Origin: Oscheius tipulae
Taxonomy: Eukaryota; Nematoda; Chromadorea; Rhabditida; Rhabditidae
NCBI GenBank assembly: GCA_037178975.1
Contig: JASJZH010000002.1
Coordinates: 7,057,501 to 7,121,500, forward strand
DNA: 64,000 nt
Direction of reading: 5' to 3'
Shown: one piece after another, positions 19,810-33,472 of the stretch
Numbering within the stretch: position 1 is the first letter of the stretch
Layout of the letters: every line of letters begins with the position of its first letter
Position numbers and translations under genes: made by a program
Notes under the pieces: generated by a model
The model's database searches: none
What the model saw: the letters and a program-made list of their open reading frames with translations, nothing else
What the model was told of the DNA's origin: nothing

Positions 19810-22800
19810 TTCATTTCCTCACAATTTACGGGTCATCTAGAGCCAAATGAATATCTTATTCAACCACTTGTGCTCAACAATTAGCCGCCTCCTGCTCACT
19901 GGACTGCGAATAATTAGCATATGGTGTAATTGGAGGTGACCAAGTTGCGCAAGGGCACCAAAATGGGGAGCAGTCTGTTTGTAGCCAATTGGCCGTGTTG
20001 TATGCCACCCGAAGGATTACGGTTAATCCACCGACTTACGACTATAGACGGTCAACTCTGGGAACACAAACTATCTCTTTGGAATAGTCTTCCTATTTTT
20101 CCCCTTCCGTATTGACGCCTCTACCAAGCTAATATTTGTTCATCATTGTCCTGTAACAGAGACTGTTCACGTTGCTCTCGCTCCTTTTCAGAAGCCGGAT
20201 AACCGTCCCTGTTCCGTTGGGTCAGCGAGTCAACAAAGAGAGACAGAGTGCTCGTGGTAGGTGGTAGTCGAGGGTAGACAAGGTGTCGTCCTATTTGTCC
20301 CAACAGCCTAATTGGGGCCTTCTCTCGCGCCATCTGACCATCAGCTTGACCACTCGAGAGCCTGGCATCGAGCCACTGATTTGCGAATGAAGCTGTCCAA
20401 CCCTTTCTGTTAGTGGTTTCTCATGTCTAAGAAACCCTAAAAGCTTTTACCCAGTCGCTTTTCCTCTGTCGGAGTCGCACGTTTCGCACCCGTATGCTGT
20501 CGGCACACACATTTACAGTGTATGGTGACCCGCTCGCAATCGCAAGTCGTTGTGAAACCTCATAAGTGTTTTGTGTAGAATAATCATAAAAAAACTGAAG
20601 ATACGGAAACTTGCAAAAAACAAAATTTGTATCTGCGACCGGGCAACAACAGTTCCTGAACACCCCAGAAGACTTGGCGTTGGCCTGTTGCTCAAGAACA
20701 CTTTCTTCCGGGGGGGATACAGGCGATCGTTGTCGGCTCGACTGCTGTTCAAATAACCATAAGTCCTCTCTGTCAACCCACACAGTGAGGGACACTTCAC
20801 GGCAGTTCAGTTCCATTGCCACTTTACAGAACGAGACAATACTTCCTTCTATCTCTTTCGAAATCAAGCAATCTTCAAACAAATTAAATCGAGAGCATGG
20901 ATGAGTCAAGCTGGAAATTCAAAATTTGAATGCTTGTCTCTCTTTTGCGGTCCCCCTGCTCGTCAAATGTTTCCGCTCAGATGTCAATCATCTTTGCATT
21001 ACACTCCAATTCCTGACAAGGAGTCCACTATTTCCTCTCTGGGCCATGACACACCAATTTTGAGATATCTCAACTTTCCCTTGCTGCCCATCTTATAAAA
21101 CTTTACACTTCTACTATTATTCTATCAAAAGGTATAGGCTTGCACACCGTTTAAATTGTTTTGTAGGTCCCTGGGATCGACCAAAACCAAAACTTGAGCC
21201 TTAATGAACGGTCTAGACCCTAATTGAAAGGTGTAGCATTTTCACGGTATGACGGTCCTTCCAGTTACCAAAGTATCAGAATTTTTCAGTTATCAGTTAC
21301 CAATGTAGCAGAATTTTTAACTTTCCTCATTTATTTTGTCTACATGTTGTTGTTGCTAGTCGACTTCAAACAGTTAGCGAAACTTCCGTTGCTCCTCAGA
21401 GGGTCGTGTTGCTCTCAGGTTTCAAAGGAAATTCGAGATAAGCGCCGGACAGCCCCGAAGAGTTTAAACAGGCTGAGGTCCAGCATAGCCACCTTAACCA
21501 CTTTTACTTCGGGAATGAGAGTGAGAGGCCAAAAGAGTATTCCATTCACCCCACTCTCGTCCTTCTCCCACCGCTTGAACTCGTCTCACCATATTGCCAC
21601 TGATCCGTCCTGACAGCCACGGGCGCGCTCCTCCAATTATGTCCTCTTCAAACTTGGCGCCTACTTTTTCGAATTTCATAATTGGTCTGTTCCAGTGTTT
21701 TTCGAAGAGACCTAGGAACCAAATTTATTTCTTTTATTTAGAAGGCGTCCAAATTCAGTTCGCTGTAAGAAGCCTTCTAAGCAGAATGGAGCCGCCTAAT
21801 GCGTGTTAGCGCCCCCTTCCAAAAAAGGAACGCATCAACCGAGAGAACCTATTTAGACTGAAGAATGCCACGCGGGCTTCTCGACTAAATTCAGTTTTTT
21901 TTGTCGAATTCTTCTCTTTGTCCACCACATAGGCTCCCCCAAGACCTTGCTTGAGCAGCTCGTTAGAGTAAGGACCCTCAGCCAAATTTGCTAGCCTGCT
22001 CTCTCACATAGGAAGTATGGCTGACCTGTTGTTGCTCGCGTGTGTAGAGTAGCCGACAATTTGTTATTCCCGCCACCTCGGGAGCCTCTTACCCAATCCT
22101 TTTGTCCGGACTTGACCGGTAACAATGGAATACGAGGCGCAATTATCAAAGCTCCTAGGCTTCTCTATTGTGAGGAGACACGCACTATGCCCCTGTTGAG
22201 CGGATCTACTCTCTTGTTGTGCCCTCCGGGTAGGCGGATTAGTCCTCAATTTACCCGTAAACAATTTACGGGTCCGAACTGTCCTAGCGCCGCTGGGCGT
22301 CTTCTTCCAATTTACAACTCTTCAAATTGCCATGTTAGGCCAACGAAGTCAAACCTTAATTTGTCAGACGTGTTTGGCAGAGCCTATGTATTATTCAAAG
22401 CCACTCGGACTATAGCATCTGATGACGAGAGGATACTCAAATAGCAGTAGGAAATTGGAAAGATACTCTGTTTTAATATGAACTAATACCTCAGCTTTCG
22501 CTCATGCCTTTGTGCAGTCTCATCTGTATGAACTCGGCACTAGCTGTAAACTACCTCAAGAAATTGTCGACCAGAGGAGCGTGTGTGCGTGTGTGCTGTT
22601 TTGAACAAATTGGTGTATACAAGAATAAACGAGGAATTAGAGGAGTAGCCACTTTTTAATGACTACTTTCTTTTCACACCTATTCTGAGTACCAGTACTC
22701 TAATCCCTTTCTATTAGCACCCACTTTCCCACTCTCTCTTTGCTTCCACTCCAAAGCTTCTCTTCTTTACGTGACCAAGTTCAATTCCTGGTCTGGGTAA

Positions 22801-23329
22801 TCAGCCTCATCTCTCAGGCTCAAACTTATATTGGAGGGGTGGACCCCGGAGATCGATAGAATTAATTTTCGCACTCTCACACTTATTTGGACGCAAAAAA
22901 CAAACCCGTCAGTCAGGCTGCAGTACTTTTCTTCGTCCATTAGGACCTGGGAAAGAGATCACCTGTCCCTCATTCTGTATGGAAATTGACTCTCTGCCCC
23001 TTCAGTACTCTATGTGATCCTTCCATTTTCAGCGTCTTTCCCGTCAAATGTGCCACACGCATAAGTAGATAACGAGATTTGGCTTTGGGCCCCGGGGGTG
23101 TCCAGGGAAGAAGAGGCCCCACTGATACACCCCTCCACGCAACTAAAGCTGTCAGCAGCACCTCTTAATTAAACATTTATTGCCTATACGTGAGCACCTC
23201 TTTTCGGTCAGGAAGGAAGGACACACGCTTGATTTGCACTCCCCCGGCAATCAGCTGGAAATTATTACTCCTTGCCTGTGTTTACTTACTCTCTTAATCT
23301 AGAGAGACTCTATATAGAAAATCTTTCAG
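19810..23329. other. Gene-poor 3.5 kb between CSA and ROR
   Basis: I could support no gene here. Several open frames of 100-160 codons exist, but none has recognisable motifs or paired splice sites. The missing 5' exon(s) of the ROR receptor, including a signal peptide, should be here or further left within it. A short GT-rich tract lies near 22580. Confidence 0.5.
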
Positions 23330-26300
23330 AATGAGGTAGGAATGTCACCAAAACCCGACGACGATCTGTTCATTGAGCCAGCAGACGATGAGGATGTCGT
23401 CTATGGTGACTACAACAACACGTAAGAGTTTTCAATCTATTTATTTCTATTTTTCACAGACCAAGAGCCAAATAAGGGTTAAACTTTCGAAAAGCCATTT
23501 GCACACACGGTTCGCAGTTCGCACTTTTTTAGCGCAAAATGCCTAGAAAATTTGGGGCATGACCCATCTTCCGAACAACATTTTAAATCTTGCGGTAGAC
23601 TACTTCTCGAAGGTAATTTGGGTATGACCAATCTTCCAGATAGCTTTTTCGTACTTGTGACCGGCTCATTTTTACGCATCAGCATATTCTTGTTTCTCCT
23701 AGCTCGTTTTTTTGCTCTGATTTCAAATGTAGGCTCATGTATAGCAGTAGCAGAAATACGCAGCTTTCAGAGCAGATATCCTTAAATTGATGAGAGAGAG
23801 CACGAGCAGAGCGAGTTTCTTTCTTCCATCGTTTAATTTAGGGAAGACTCTCAGTAACCATCCTCTCCTCACCTCAACGCCGCTCTAGTCACTAATACCC
23901 GATTTTCAAAAGCCCGAATTTGTCCTCAGACTAAAGACTTCGGGGGCAGAATTCTGACGACTGACTAAAGCGAATTGCTTTCTAGTGTTTCTAATTTGAA
24001 AAAAAAGACAAGTTAGGCTATGCCCATTCGTGGCATGCTTAACTTGTTTCGCCCCTTCGGGGCTTATTGAACCCACTTCCCACACTTGGAAACCACCTTT
24101 TGAAATCTCTTCTCACTCTTGTGCCCGTTTTCTATCTCTCGAAACCCCTTCCCAACATTTGACCCTACTTCCCACTTTTTAACCTACACTTTCCATCCCT
24201 CGAACCCACTTCTCTTTCACTCTTTGAACCAATTCCGATCTTTCGACCCAACTTCCTATCCCCTAGAGGGGCTCAATGACAGTCATAACCTGATTCCTTT
24301 AATCTTTACCCGGTTTTTATTCCCATCTGTCAGCCTGTCTTGGTCCCCGTCCCTCTAACTTCAACACGCTCGCAAGTTTCCCTCCAGTCGAGCTACCATG
24401 ACAGAAGCAGCATTCTCTTAAAGAAGCTATCCTCAAACTATCCTCAGACTCGACTTGCGAACAGTTAGTGTGCGCACAAGTGCCCACTAATTGGCTGTAT
24501 TGGCTCTCCAGATAGACAAGAAGAGACGCGAGGACAATTTAAAATAGATTCTAAGGTTACAAATTACTTGGAAGCTAAAAGCAAAACTTTCTTTATTTTA
24601 GTTGTTTTTAGAGTTTTCTATTACAATGATTTTAAAGCGAGGAAAACTACTTCGCTAGTCAAAGTTACCAAACTTTGGAAAGACTTGTGCGTTGGAAAGT
24701 TTATATATAGGTCAAATATACATTCGAGACTTGTACTGTAGGTGCTCTTCTCTTTACTGGTGTGAGGTCTCACCTAGCCGTCCTGAAACATTTGTGTTCT
24801 CACCTCTACCCAATATGGCCCTACAAAACCCTTGCTCACATGCGCAAAGAGAGCGGACCAGAACCTCCGGATATGTTTCTTCCCGGGACATCCTTGCATA
24901 TCTCTCTTCCTGAATAGATACCATCTCTCAGAGAGAAGGGTCATTATACTCGATCCGAGAGTTGCCAATTGTCCGCCAGTCAGTCTCATCCATCATCTCG
25001 GCTACATTATTACGGTCTCGACCTTCTATGCCTCAGATCTTTTCCTTCTACCAAATCTCTAGGCATAGTTTTGTCTCTACAAATGACCCACACTCCATAA
25101 ATCCTTTAATGAGCCATTAACGATCCGCGAAATCTATGGGAGTGGGGGACGCGGTACTCGACCCCAGAGATCTGCCGGTCTGCGTCTCGCAGTTTATTAT
25201 AATGGCTCTCGATCTCTCGGGCCGCGACCTCCAACCCCGGGACCACCCAGGCTCACGGTCGGTCTCTCTTTCTCCACCCCCAAATGACTTTACGAGCTGA
25301 TTTATGGGCTGTCCGTCAGTTCCGGAACGCTTCTTTTTCTTTCACAGGTTTTTATGCTAGAGCAACCCTAGAGCTTACAGTACTTTCACGGACCATAAAA
25401 TCTACAGTACATTTAACATAGATAAAATTGTCTTTCCTGGCTTATCTTTTAACGTTTAACTTTTAAGAAATAGTTTCAACTGTGATCAAGTTGCTAAGTC
25501 GGCATTTAACTCCAGGTCACATCAGATCTGACTGTGACCCCTATCGATCAGTATCCAAGCTCAGTCAGACACTACCAACAACTTTTCACAATTTTCACCC
25601 GATAGCCGCTCCATCTTGCATCTCCGCCAGAAGTGTCAAGAGATTAGAATCTTCCCCCAACCCTAGCATTGATTTATGGACCTTTCGCGCTAAAAGGAGG
25701 CTTGTTTCTTTTAAGTTATTGTTGCGATTTTATCCGGCAGCGGATGTGTGTATGCAAATTTACGCGATGAAGACCATCTGGTTCTTTTTGTATGACGGAG
25801 ATACCACTCTCCTGTCTCTTCTCTTCTGACTCTCTCTAGTAATGAAATTTGATCTGATCCCAGCCAATTAAGCCTTCCGGGGTGGTCCTCTGGAGGACTG
25901 TGAGTCTATTTGTCTAGCTGATGTTATTCCTGCCGACCCGGCTGTCTCTTTCCTATGCTTTTGATTTTGCGCGAGATTGCTCTTTTTGTCGGAAGAGGAA
26001 TGTGTTTGATCAGCTGGGAGGAGACACTATCAACTAAAGTTTTTGTAAAACTGCTTGTGGTAGGCTGTATCTTGACAGCCTTTTCATTGCTAATTTAATC
26101 TTCCAGCCAATTCCAAAAAACTAAGGACGAACGACCCCGGACACTCTTACTTTGCTATTGCAGTCTAACTAGTAATTTTCAAATATCCGTTGTGCCTTAG
26201 GTCTGACAATGTTCCTGACTTCCCATTAGTTCCTGATGGGTAGACTTACTGGGCGACTGTCAGATATTCAGAAGTAGTATCCTAATTTTTTTGCAAGACT

Positions 26301-29300
26301 TTAGAGGAATTGGAAAATTTAAAGCACTGGTCTCGACTAGACATATCTTAGCGAACTGACTCACAGAGTTCTGTGTATGTTACTGGCTGCTCTCGCGACC
26401 GACCGCGCAGTTGTCCTATCAATCGCGACAGCCGGCTCTCGCAGATTTATTGACCCATTAGCCCGGGTCCGTTAATCAAATCCACTCATTTGATATTTTT
26501 TATTCTTGTACTTTAACAACATTTTCCATATTGGGACATATACTTTTTTTCTACAGTCCCAGCTGTCCTGGAAGCCTTAGGAACTGATCCTAATCCGAGC
26601 TCCTAAATCTGAGTGGGTGTTTATAATCTGGGACCATCTGTATAGGAACAGAGGGTAATCCCACGGCATACCGGGGTCAAGAGTGCTTTTGGGATCACTT
26701 GTTCGAAAGAGTATTGTTTTTGGTTACGTGGTTGGTTTGGTATTTTCTAAACAGAGCAGAAATAGCCGGGTGAAAATCTCTGCATCAAGTTTTGAATTTA
26801 ATACCAAATCACAGCGAATACTACCATAATCTCGGCCAGCCTTGATTCACAGACTTCCAAAAGTTGGAATTTCACTTTATTTTCCTGCTCTTTGTTGTAA
26901 ATATTTGTTTCTCTCGTTTTGTTTTTTAATTTTTGCATTTAGCAAAAAAATGTGGAGAAACGCTGTTGTAGCAAAATATACACCCTCCATGTCTTGATGT
27001 TCCGTTCTTTCTAAGTGCTCCATCTTCGTCTTTGAATTCTGTCCCTCCCCATCTGTCCAGTTCTCTCGCCCTCCCTTCACCCTCCTCCGCGACATATTCA
27101 CAATTGATAGTCTGTCACATTTTGGCCATCCGCCAAATTGCCCAGTGAATTATGGAGCCACCCGCCAATGGTCATCCTGAATTTATGGCCCATTGGCGGG
27201 AATTCTTCTAATTTTTGACACCGACTTCTGGTCGTCTCCCTCCTACATACGGAAAGAGCAAAGCCAATTGAGTTCGTTAAGTCTCTCTTGCTAATAGAGT
27301 TGCGTGTGGCAGTCAATTCGTTCGCTCTAGCATTTGAAACTCTTTTCGTCAACAAAAAATCTTTCAGGATGGATGGTGCGTCGTCTTCTGGTCCACGTCC
27401 TTACATCAGACTCACCTCACAGCTCCGCAATGCCACCAGAGATGCCGGCGGTGAAGTCCGTTTCAAATGCGAAGCTGTAGGAACACCGCCAATAAACTTT
27501 GCGTAAGTGATCATTTCTTCCTTGTTAGCTTATCAGCATTTTGTATTTGGTTCTGCTAATGAGCTATTCAAAGACTGAGTAATCTAGCTTCACTATGATG
27601 AGGCAAAGATTTTTGATAGGGTGGAAGAAGGCTGATTCTTCGACATATGAGCACGACAACGTTTGCAGAAATGTTGAAAGACACGGATCTAGCAGAAAAC
27701 TAAATTTCCAAAATTAATAGGTCGATACAATTTTATATAGAAGAATGTTTCAAATTAGGAGTACAAATAGATTTGCAAAAACTGAGATTACTACGCCAAA
27801 AACCTTACGCAGAACTTCGTATTTTCTCGAAGGACACATTAGTTGCGTATAAACCGCATATCTATAGCCGAACAAAATGTGACAATATTGACAATGACTA
27901 CAACATTACGAAAATTAACTCGCAAATAATTCTGACTTTTAGGTGGTTGAAGAACAATGCTCCAGTGGAAAAGTCTCGGCGAGTCAAAATGCGAAACAAG
28001 GAGAGCTCTTCGCGTTTAGTCATCAGCGAGCTCGATGTTCTGGACAGTGGTTATTATCAATGCATAGCCAGCAACCAAGCTGCTTCAGTCAACACAACCT
28101 CCGTACTACGGGTCAGTTTAATCCCGTTAGCATATTCTACCCTTCTCTCATTTCGCAAGCCTTTTCGGGGTAATGAGCAAGCAGCAACCAATTGGGTGCT
28201 GTCCTCTTCCCCGAGGATCGAACGGAATTCGTTTGTCTCATTTCGGAGCTGACTCATCGGCCTCACAGCTATAGCAGTGGTCAAAGGCTCAAGAACGGAA
28301 AACGAGACTCACACTCTCTTGTCCATCTGTGCCTCTGTGGGTCGTCTGCTGCTGTGTTTGACTGATGAGCCCGGGCGGCCCCTCGGCCGTCTATCTGGCT
28401 TCCCATCACTACTCACTCTTTCGCTCCAACTCTCGAGGTCACCACCACCAGTGGTCCCCGTTGTTCTGTTTTCTCTCATCAGTATGTAGCATTTCAGCCA
28501 TAATTCCAGCGAAATTCTTGGTAGTCTATCAAGTTCACTGCCTTCTTCGTTTTGCCTCCACAGATAGAACTCCCAAGTTCATTCAAACTTTCGTAATCTT
28601 CTAACCAAACTGAAAAGTTTTTGGCTCTACTATACTCCGAGCTTACCACTTACTTGATCCAATTACAGTACTTGGTGTTAGTCTGAACAGTTAGACAGTT
28701 ATTCGAGGCTGAGCAAAATGTCCAGTAGCCTCTTTCTTTGGCGTAATAGACAATCCGCGGTTTTATCAATAGACAACTGACTCTCTGCTTCTGAGCTCTC
28801 AGAAGCGCCTGGTATCATTAATCACAGAAGAACCAGTGGGGAGGGGGATGTCTGGGCGGAGTCACCACTCCTATTGCTCATGAGGCCCAGTTGTTTTTGA
28901 AGATTTCATCTTTCCAATTTTTCTCGACAGTCTCATCTATATTTTGTCCTCTTTTTTCATCTCACTAGTGCAGAATTTCGCCTTATTTCACAGGACCACA
29001 GTCTTAATCCTTTCGAGTGGACTTGCGCCATATCGCATGTTCTGACCATGTGTGGTCCAGCCGGCCATCTGTCTTTCCTTTTTCAGTCTCCTCCTCACGT
29101 CTTTTTGTTGCTTGCAGATGCTCCCCCTCTCTCGTAATAGTTGCAACAGATCCACGTGTCCAGACAGTACAGTCTCCCAGAACTCTTGCACAAATGGGCG
29201 TGGTCAACCAGTTCATCTCCACCCCTTTCCACGAGATAGTAAGGGATTAGCTCTCTCTTTTTCTCTTCTATTTCTACAAGCCTGTTATCAATTTGGCCAT

Positions 29301-32300
29301 CGATCCTCTTCTTATCAGCAGCGACCCTCTTCGCTTAGGCCTGGAAGAGACTCCACATGAATATTTATGACCGCCACCGACAGTCAAAACAGGCGCTTTT
29401 ACTCATACCGCGAGTTACGAATTTTCGGATTTTTTGTTGTTGGAAACCGGTCAGCTGATAGTGTTACGGTTTAAACCTTCTCAGCCCACATTTTTTCTCA
29501 ATTTAATTTTGATTCAACGTTTGTAATGTTGACTTTCACCAAATGCTTGCAAATGTTGTCTTTTGAAACTTTGCTCTCACTCTCTCAAGGCAATAAATGC
29601 AAATTTTAGCACTAGGCACCCAATATCCATGAAATATCTTCCTCTTCTAGAGGCTGTTGCTGTGGGTGGTCACACACACCCCCACCCTCTGTGATTTACG
29701 GGTGGTTCGGGTCGCCAGATGAGGGGAGCGGAACTCGCAACATTCAACCTCCTCCAAGTCCATTTTCCTTTTCTCCTACAATCAGCTTACTCGAAACAAT
29801 CCCTTCTCGAATTGATGAGACAGTCGAGTGCCATCTGCAGCGATCCATCTCCCTTGGCTCTCTATCTCGCACAGTCTCATCCGTCAAGCAGGCCTCCCTC
29901 TCGCGGACGACCGCCCTCTCTCTAACCCTCTATGACCAGACAGCCATACCCCATAACAATCCCGCCATTTGTCTCAAGATCTAGTCATGGAGGAACAATT
30001 TTCCATTCGACTTGGACAGGGCTTCCTGTAAACGTCTTTTATATTTCCGACTACGAGCTCAAGAGTATAACGTTGAGCGTTTTTAGAGGTTCAATATTTC
30101 ATCTAACATTTAAAATGATCTGGATACCATGCCTTTAAGCTTTCCTATAATGTATCATTCTTCTCCGTCTCTCTCATTCTCTTCTACCCCCGACGGGCCA
30201 TGTGTGCCTGGTTACGTTCTTTACAATATTCTTTTGTCCTCACTCTCGTCGGGGTCTATCCTGGTTCCAATTTGTACAACTACCTTTTTTGAACTTTTTC
30301 CCACTGGGTGGTCCACTCTGTATCTAATCAGACCAATACTGATGACCCGGTGCTACCTCGTTCCTTGGGTTTTTTGGCCTCTTATCAGTCTACCTATTAA
30401 CTAAATTTTGCCATCGGCATATTCTCAGTGACCCGATCAAGACCCTCCCTCAACAGGGTCCGAGGTCAGGCCGAGTCTTTGTATTTTGATTGGCAGCCGC
30501 CATATGTCGGCAACAGTAGATCCTTCAGCGAGTCCTTATTTACTCACACATTTGACCTGAGAGAATTTCATTTTGGTCATTATACTGACCTCACTGCCAC
30601 ATTATCACCAGGCATTAGCCTCATTTACGCGTGCACTATTGTGGGTTTTTGAGCCACAATGAGAATGTCCTTGGCATCTGCCGAGGTTATCTTTTAGTAT
30701 GCGACTAAATAGGAGATTTCAGGTGAACAATGTGCCCGATGCTGTGCTGAAAGCAAGGAAGAACAAAGGACATTCGATCGAAGAGTACGAGGACTACGAG
30801 GTTGGGTTTTAAGTTTTAGTCTCGCTTAAAAGTTCTTAGTGATTTGTAGTGATGTTGATTTGTAATCATAGCCCATCGCAAATTAATTAAAATCCTTAGT
30901 CGCTTTTGGAAAACACACAATCCCATTCTAGCTAATGGATCGTGGTCGTTTACCCGACGAGGAGGATGCTGACCTTTATCGCGTTCCCAACGATGCCGGC
31001 GGCACTGGCTACATCCCGTCTGGAGGCAATGAACGCTGGCTGGACGGAATCAAGTACAGAGCCGGAGACTGTATCCCGTACAGAGGAGAAGCCTGCCGAC
31101 AGTATCTTTCTGGAAGACATATAATGCTGACCAGTGAGAATCGAGAAGACATGTACGATATAGACCGGAATCTTCGGGCGGCAATGCTGTTTATCAACAA
31201 CTCACCGACTATTTCACAGCAATGTCGACAGATCTCTCAAGCTGTTGCTTGCTATCACATGTATAAGGTGAGAGAATCAGACAGTTAAAAACTAAAATTC
31301 AAACTGCAGGTCTGTGACCCTCTTGTGCCAGCGTCAGCCAACGGTAACCGTCAGCCTTTAAGCATTTGCAAAAAGGACTGTGATCGGATCCAGAAGGATG
31401 TCTGTCCCGATGAACTGGCTTTGGCTGCTCAACACGAGCTCGTCGGGGATGGGCCCAAGGCTCTCTTCCCTTCCTGTCCAGCCCTTCCACAGGCTTCTCA
31501 CTGCCTTACTGTCCTCGACAATCAGGTTCCGACGTCTTCGGAGACCCCGAAACCACACTGGTGCTACACCAACACCGGCAGTACTTACGAGGGAGCCATT
31601 GCTACTACCGTCAGCGGCAAGAGCTGCCTGAGCTGGGAGGAGATGAATAGTCGAGAGTACAACGTGCACCGATATCCTGAACTGCGAAGAGCAAAGAATC
31701 AGTGCAGAAATCCTGGTGGGAAGAAGACTCGTCCGTGGTGTTTTTCCTCTCCCCATGGCCAAGAAGAGTACTGTGACATTCAACAGTGTCCCAAGGATAT
31801 GTACCCGATGCTGAATGAGACCCCTAAGGGCAACGGAATATCTGTGAGTTTTTTCATTTGAATTGTTCAAAGAAGACTTTCAGGCTTCTGACCAGATCAC
31901 AAATTGGTGGGATGGTCTACAGTCCAATGTACAGTATGCCCTAATCGGCGGTGGAGTTTCCCTCTTCCTGTTCTTCATCCTCTTCATCTGTTGCCTATGC
32001 TGCTGCAGGGCGAAGAAAAAGAAGGGAAAGGCTCGAGGTCAAAGCAATCATCTATCCGCTCCTCCCAGTATCGTCAACAGGTATAATTTGTCACTAAAAC
32101 TTTTTTAAACAGTTTTCTAGCAACGCCAACTCTGCCTACTACCGAAAATTAAATGGAACATCCACGCCTATAGTTGGCCGAGGCCCGATGGAAATGGCTC
32201 ACCTGCTCCCAAACCAGATGGCTCCCCCTCCTTTGTATCCAGAACAGTTCCGTCAACACGAGGTAATGGAGGAACCCTACACCGTACGAAGCATCGCTCC

Positions 32301-33472
32301 GAGTCAAATCCAAAAGGACAAATTGATTGGCGAGGGACAGTTTGGGATTCTGCACAAGGGCTACTGGGCTGGGATTCAGGTTAATGGAGAACCAATGACG
32401 GTAAGGTTCAGACTATTTGATTGAGTATTGTGTTTTCAGATCGCTATCAAGTCAGTCCGGATCGACCCGACCAATGCGGATCGAGCCAATCTGGAGCAAG
32501 AGATCAGGACTGTGGCTCCATTTGACCATCCCCATGTCATCAAAATGCTCGGTGTCTGCTACTGGAACCAGAACAACATGTCTGCCATCTTTGAGTACAT
32601 GGCCAATGGAGATCTGCACGAGTTCCTCCGACTCCGAGATCCTGGCTCTCACACGGACAACATTCTGACCGACAACGAAGACTTCATGAGGATCGCTACA
32701 CAGATCGCCTATGGAATGGAATACCTGGCCTCTATGGACTTTGTTCACAGAGATCTGGCAACAAGGAACTGTCTAGTCTGGGATAACCGAATGATCAAGA
32801 TTGCCACATTCCCCTTGATGAAGGACAATCACCACGTAGACTACTACAAGCCCCTTCATCGTGGGCCCATGCCGGTCAGATGGATGGCTAAGGAGTCACT
32901 GGAAGGTGGAACCTACACCGAGGCCACAGACGTCTGGTCCTTTGGTGTGACTCTCTGGGAGATCTGGAACTATGGTCGACAACCCTTCGAGGGACATGTC
33001 AACCAACAAGTCATCGAGTTCATCGCCAACCGAAATCTTCTAGAGTGTCCTCCCAACTGCCCGACCAAGATCTATAGTCTGATGGTCGAGTGTTGGCACG
33101 AGAATCCGGATCGTCGACCAACTTTTGCCGAACTTCATGGTAGACTTCAAGCCTGGAGTGTGGCCAGTCCAGCTCATTCGATCCTTAATCCTGCTAGGAA
33201 CAGCAACAGTTCCCAGAGTGGTGAGTTTATTGATAGAGAGAGGGAGATACAAAAAGACGGAGAAACTGTGATACTGAAATAATATAAGACTGGTATGTAC
33301 GGAATTTTTAGGTTCTTCCATGTCTGGTCGTGGTCAAGCCAAGCAGATCGGTGTCTCTCAGACGCGCCAGCCTTACAATCCTCGTGGTGGCCGTCGTCTC
33401 GAGGATGCCAGTCCTTTAATGCGACGAGAAGGAAACTACACGTATAGTGAGGACGACGTCGAGTCCGATTAA
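23330..33472 (+). CDS. cam-1: ROR/CAM-1 family receptor tyrosine kinase, 5' exon missing, DFG lost
   Basis: This is a Wnt-binding ROR receptor. Exons: 23330-23421, 27368-27502, 27943-28111, 30723-30800, 30932-31267, 31310-31843, 31884-32080, 32121-32400, 32440-33220 and 33312-33472. Domains in order: acidic N-terminal exon; Ig domain ([12 protein letters not shown] ... [12 protein letters not shown]); Frizzled/CRD (CIPYRGEAC ... [11 protein letters not shown]); Kringle (CYTNTG ... RPWCF ... CDIQQC); TM helix ([20 protein letters not shown]) with a basic stop-transfer; kinase. The kinase keeps GEGQFG, AIK and HRDLATRN, but DFG is replaced by T-F-P at 32806-32814. The C-tail ends SEDDVESD. The first exon begins in mid-frame after TTTCAG and has no signal peptide, so a 5' exon lies upstream. 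Introns of 3.9 and 2.6 kb contrast with tiny ones elsewhere. Confidence 0.92.
24008..24063. repeat. Two adjacent hairpins in ROR intron
   Basis: ACAAGTTA (24008) pairs with TAACTTGT (24040-24047) around an imperfect inner stem. Four bases on, GCCCCTTCGGGGC (24051-24063) forms a tight 5-bp hairpin. They immediately precede the degenerate tandem array. No function can be assigned. Confidence 0.4.
24066..24265. repeat. Degenerate ~21-base tandem repeat in ROR intron
   Basis: About eight imperfect units of the form cGAACCCACTTCCCAtctct, 19-24 bases each, run through these 200 bases on the plus strand. Units differ at many sites, so the array is old. It also creates the spurious open frame 24119-24358. 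Confidence 0.55.
28112..30722. other. Long ROR intron, 2.6 kb
   Basis: This intron lies between the Ig exon and the short linker exon. It is pyrimidine-rich on the plus strand with many tctctc runs. I see no gene, RNA or clear transposon in it. Confidence 0.5.

Noticed and set aside
20427-20909. 160-codon open frame on the minus strand
   Set aside because: No motif, no splice context and low-complexity composition; probably a chance frame in intergenic DNA. A proteome search would settle it.
21224-21613. 129-codon plus-strand frame with a hydrophobic stretch, tested as the ROR signal-peptide exon
   Set aside because: The hydrophobic stretch is internal and no donor joins it in phase with the exon at 23330.
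22040-22444. 134-codon open frame on the plus strand
   Set aside because: No recognisable domain or signal; both flanks lack gene signals.
24119-24358. Open frame of repeated Phe/Pro/Ser
   Set aside because: It is a by-product of the degenerate tandem array.
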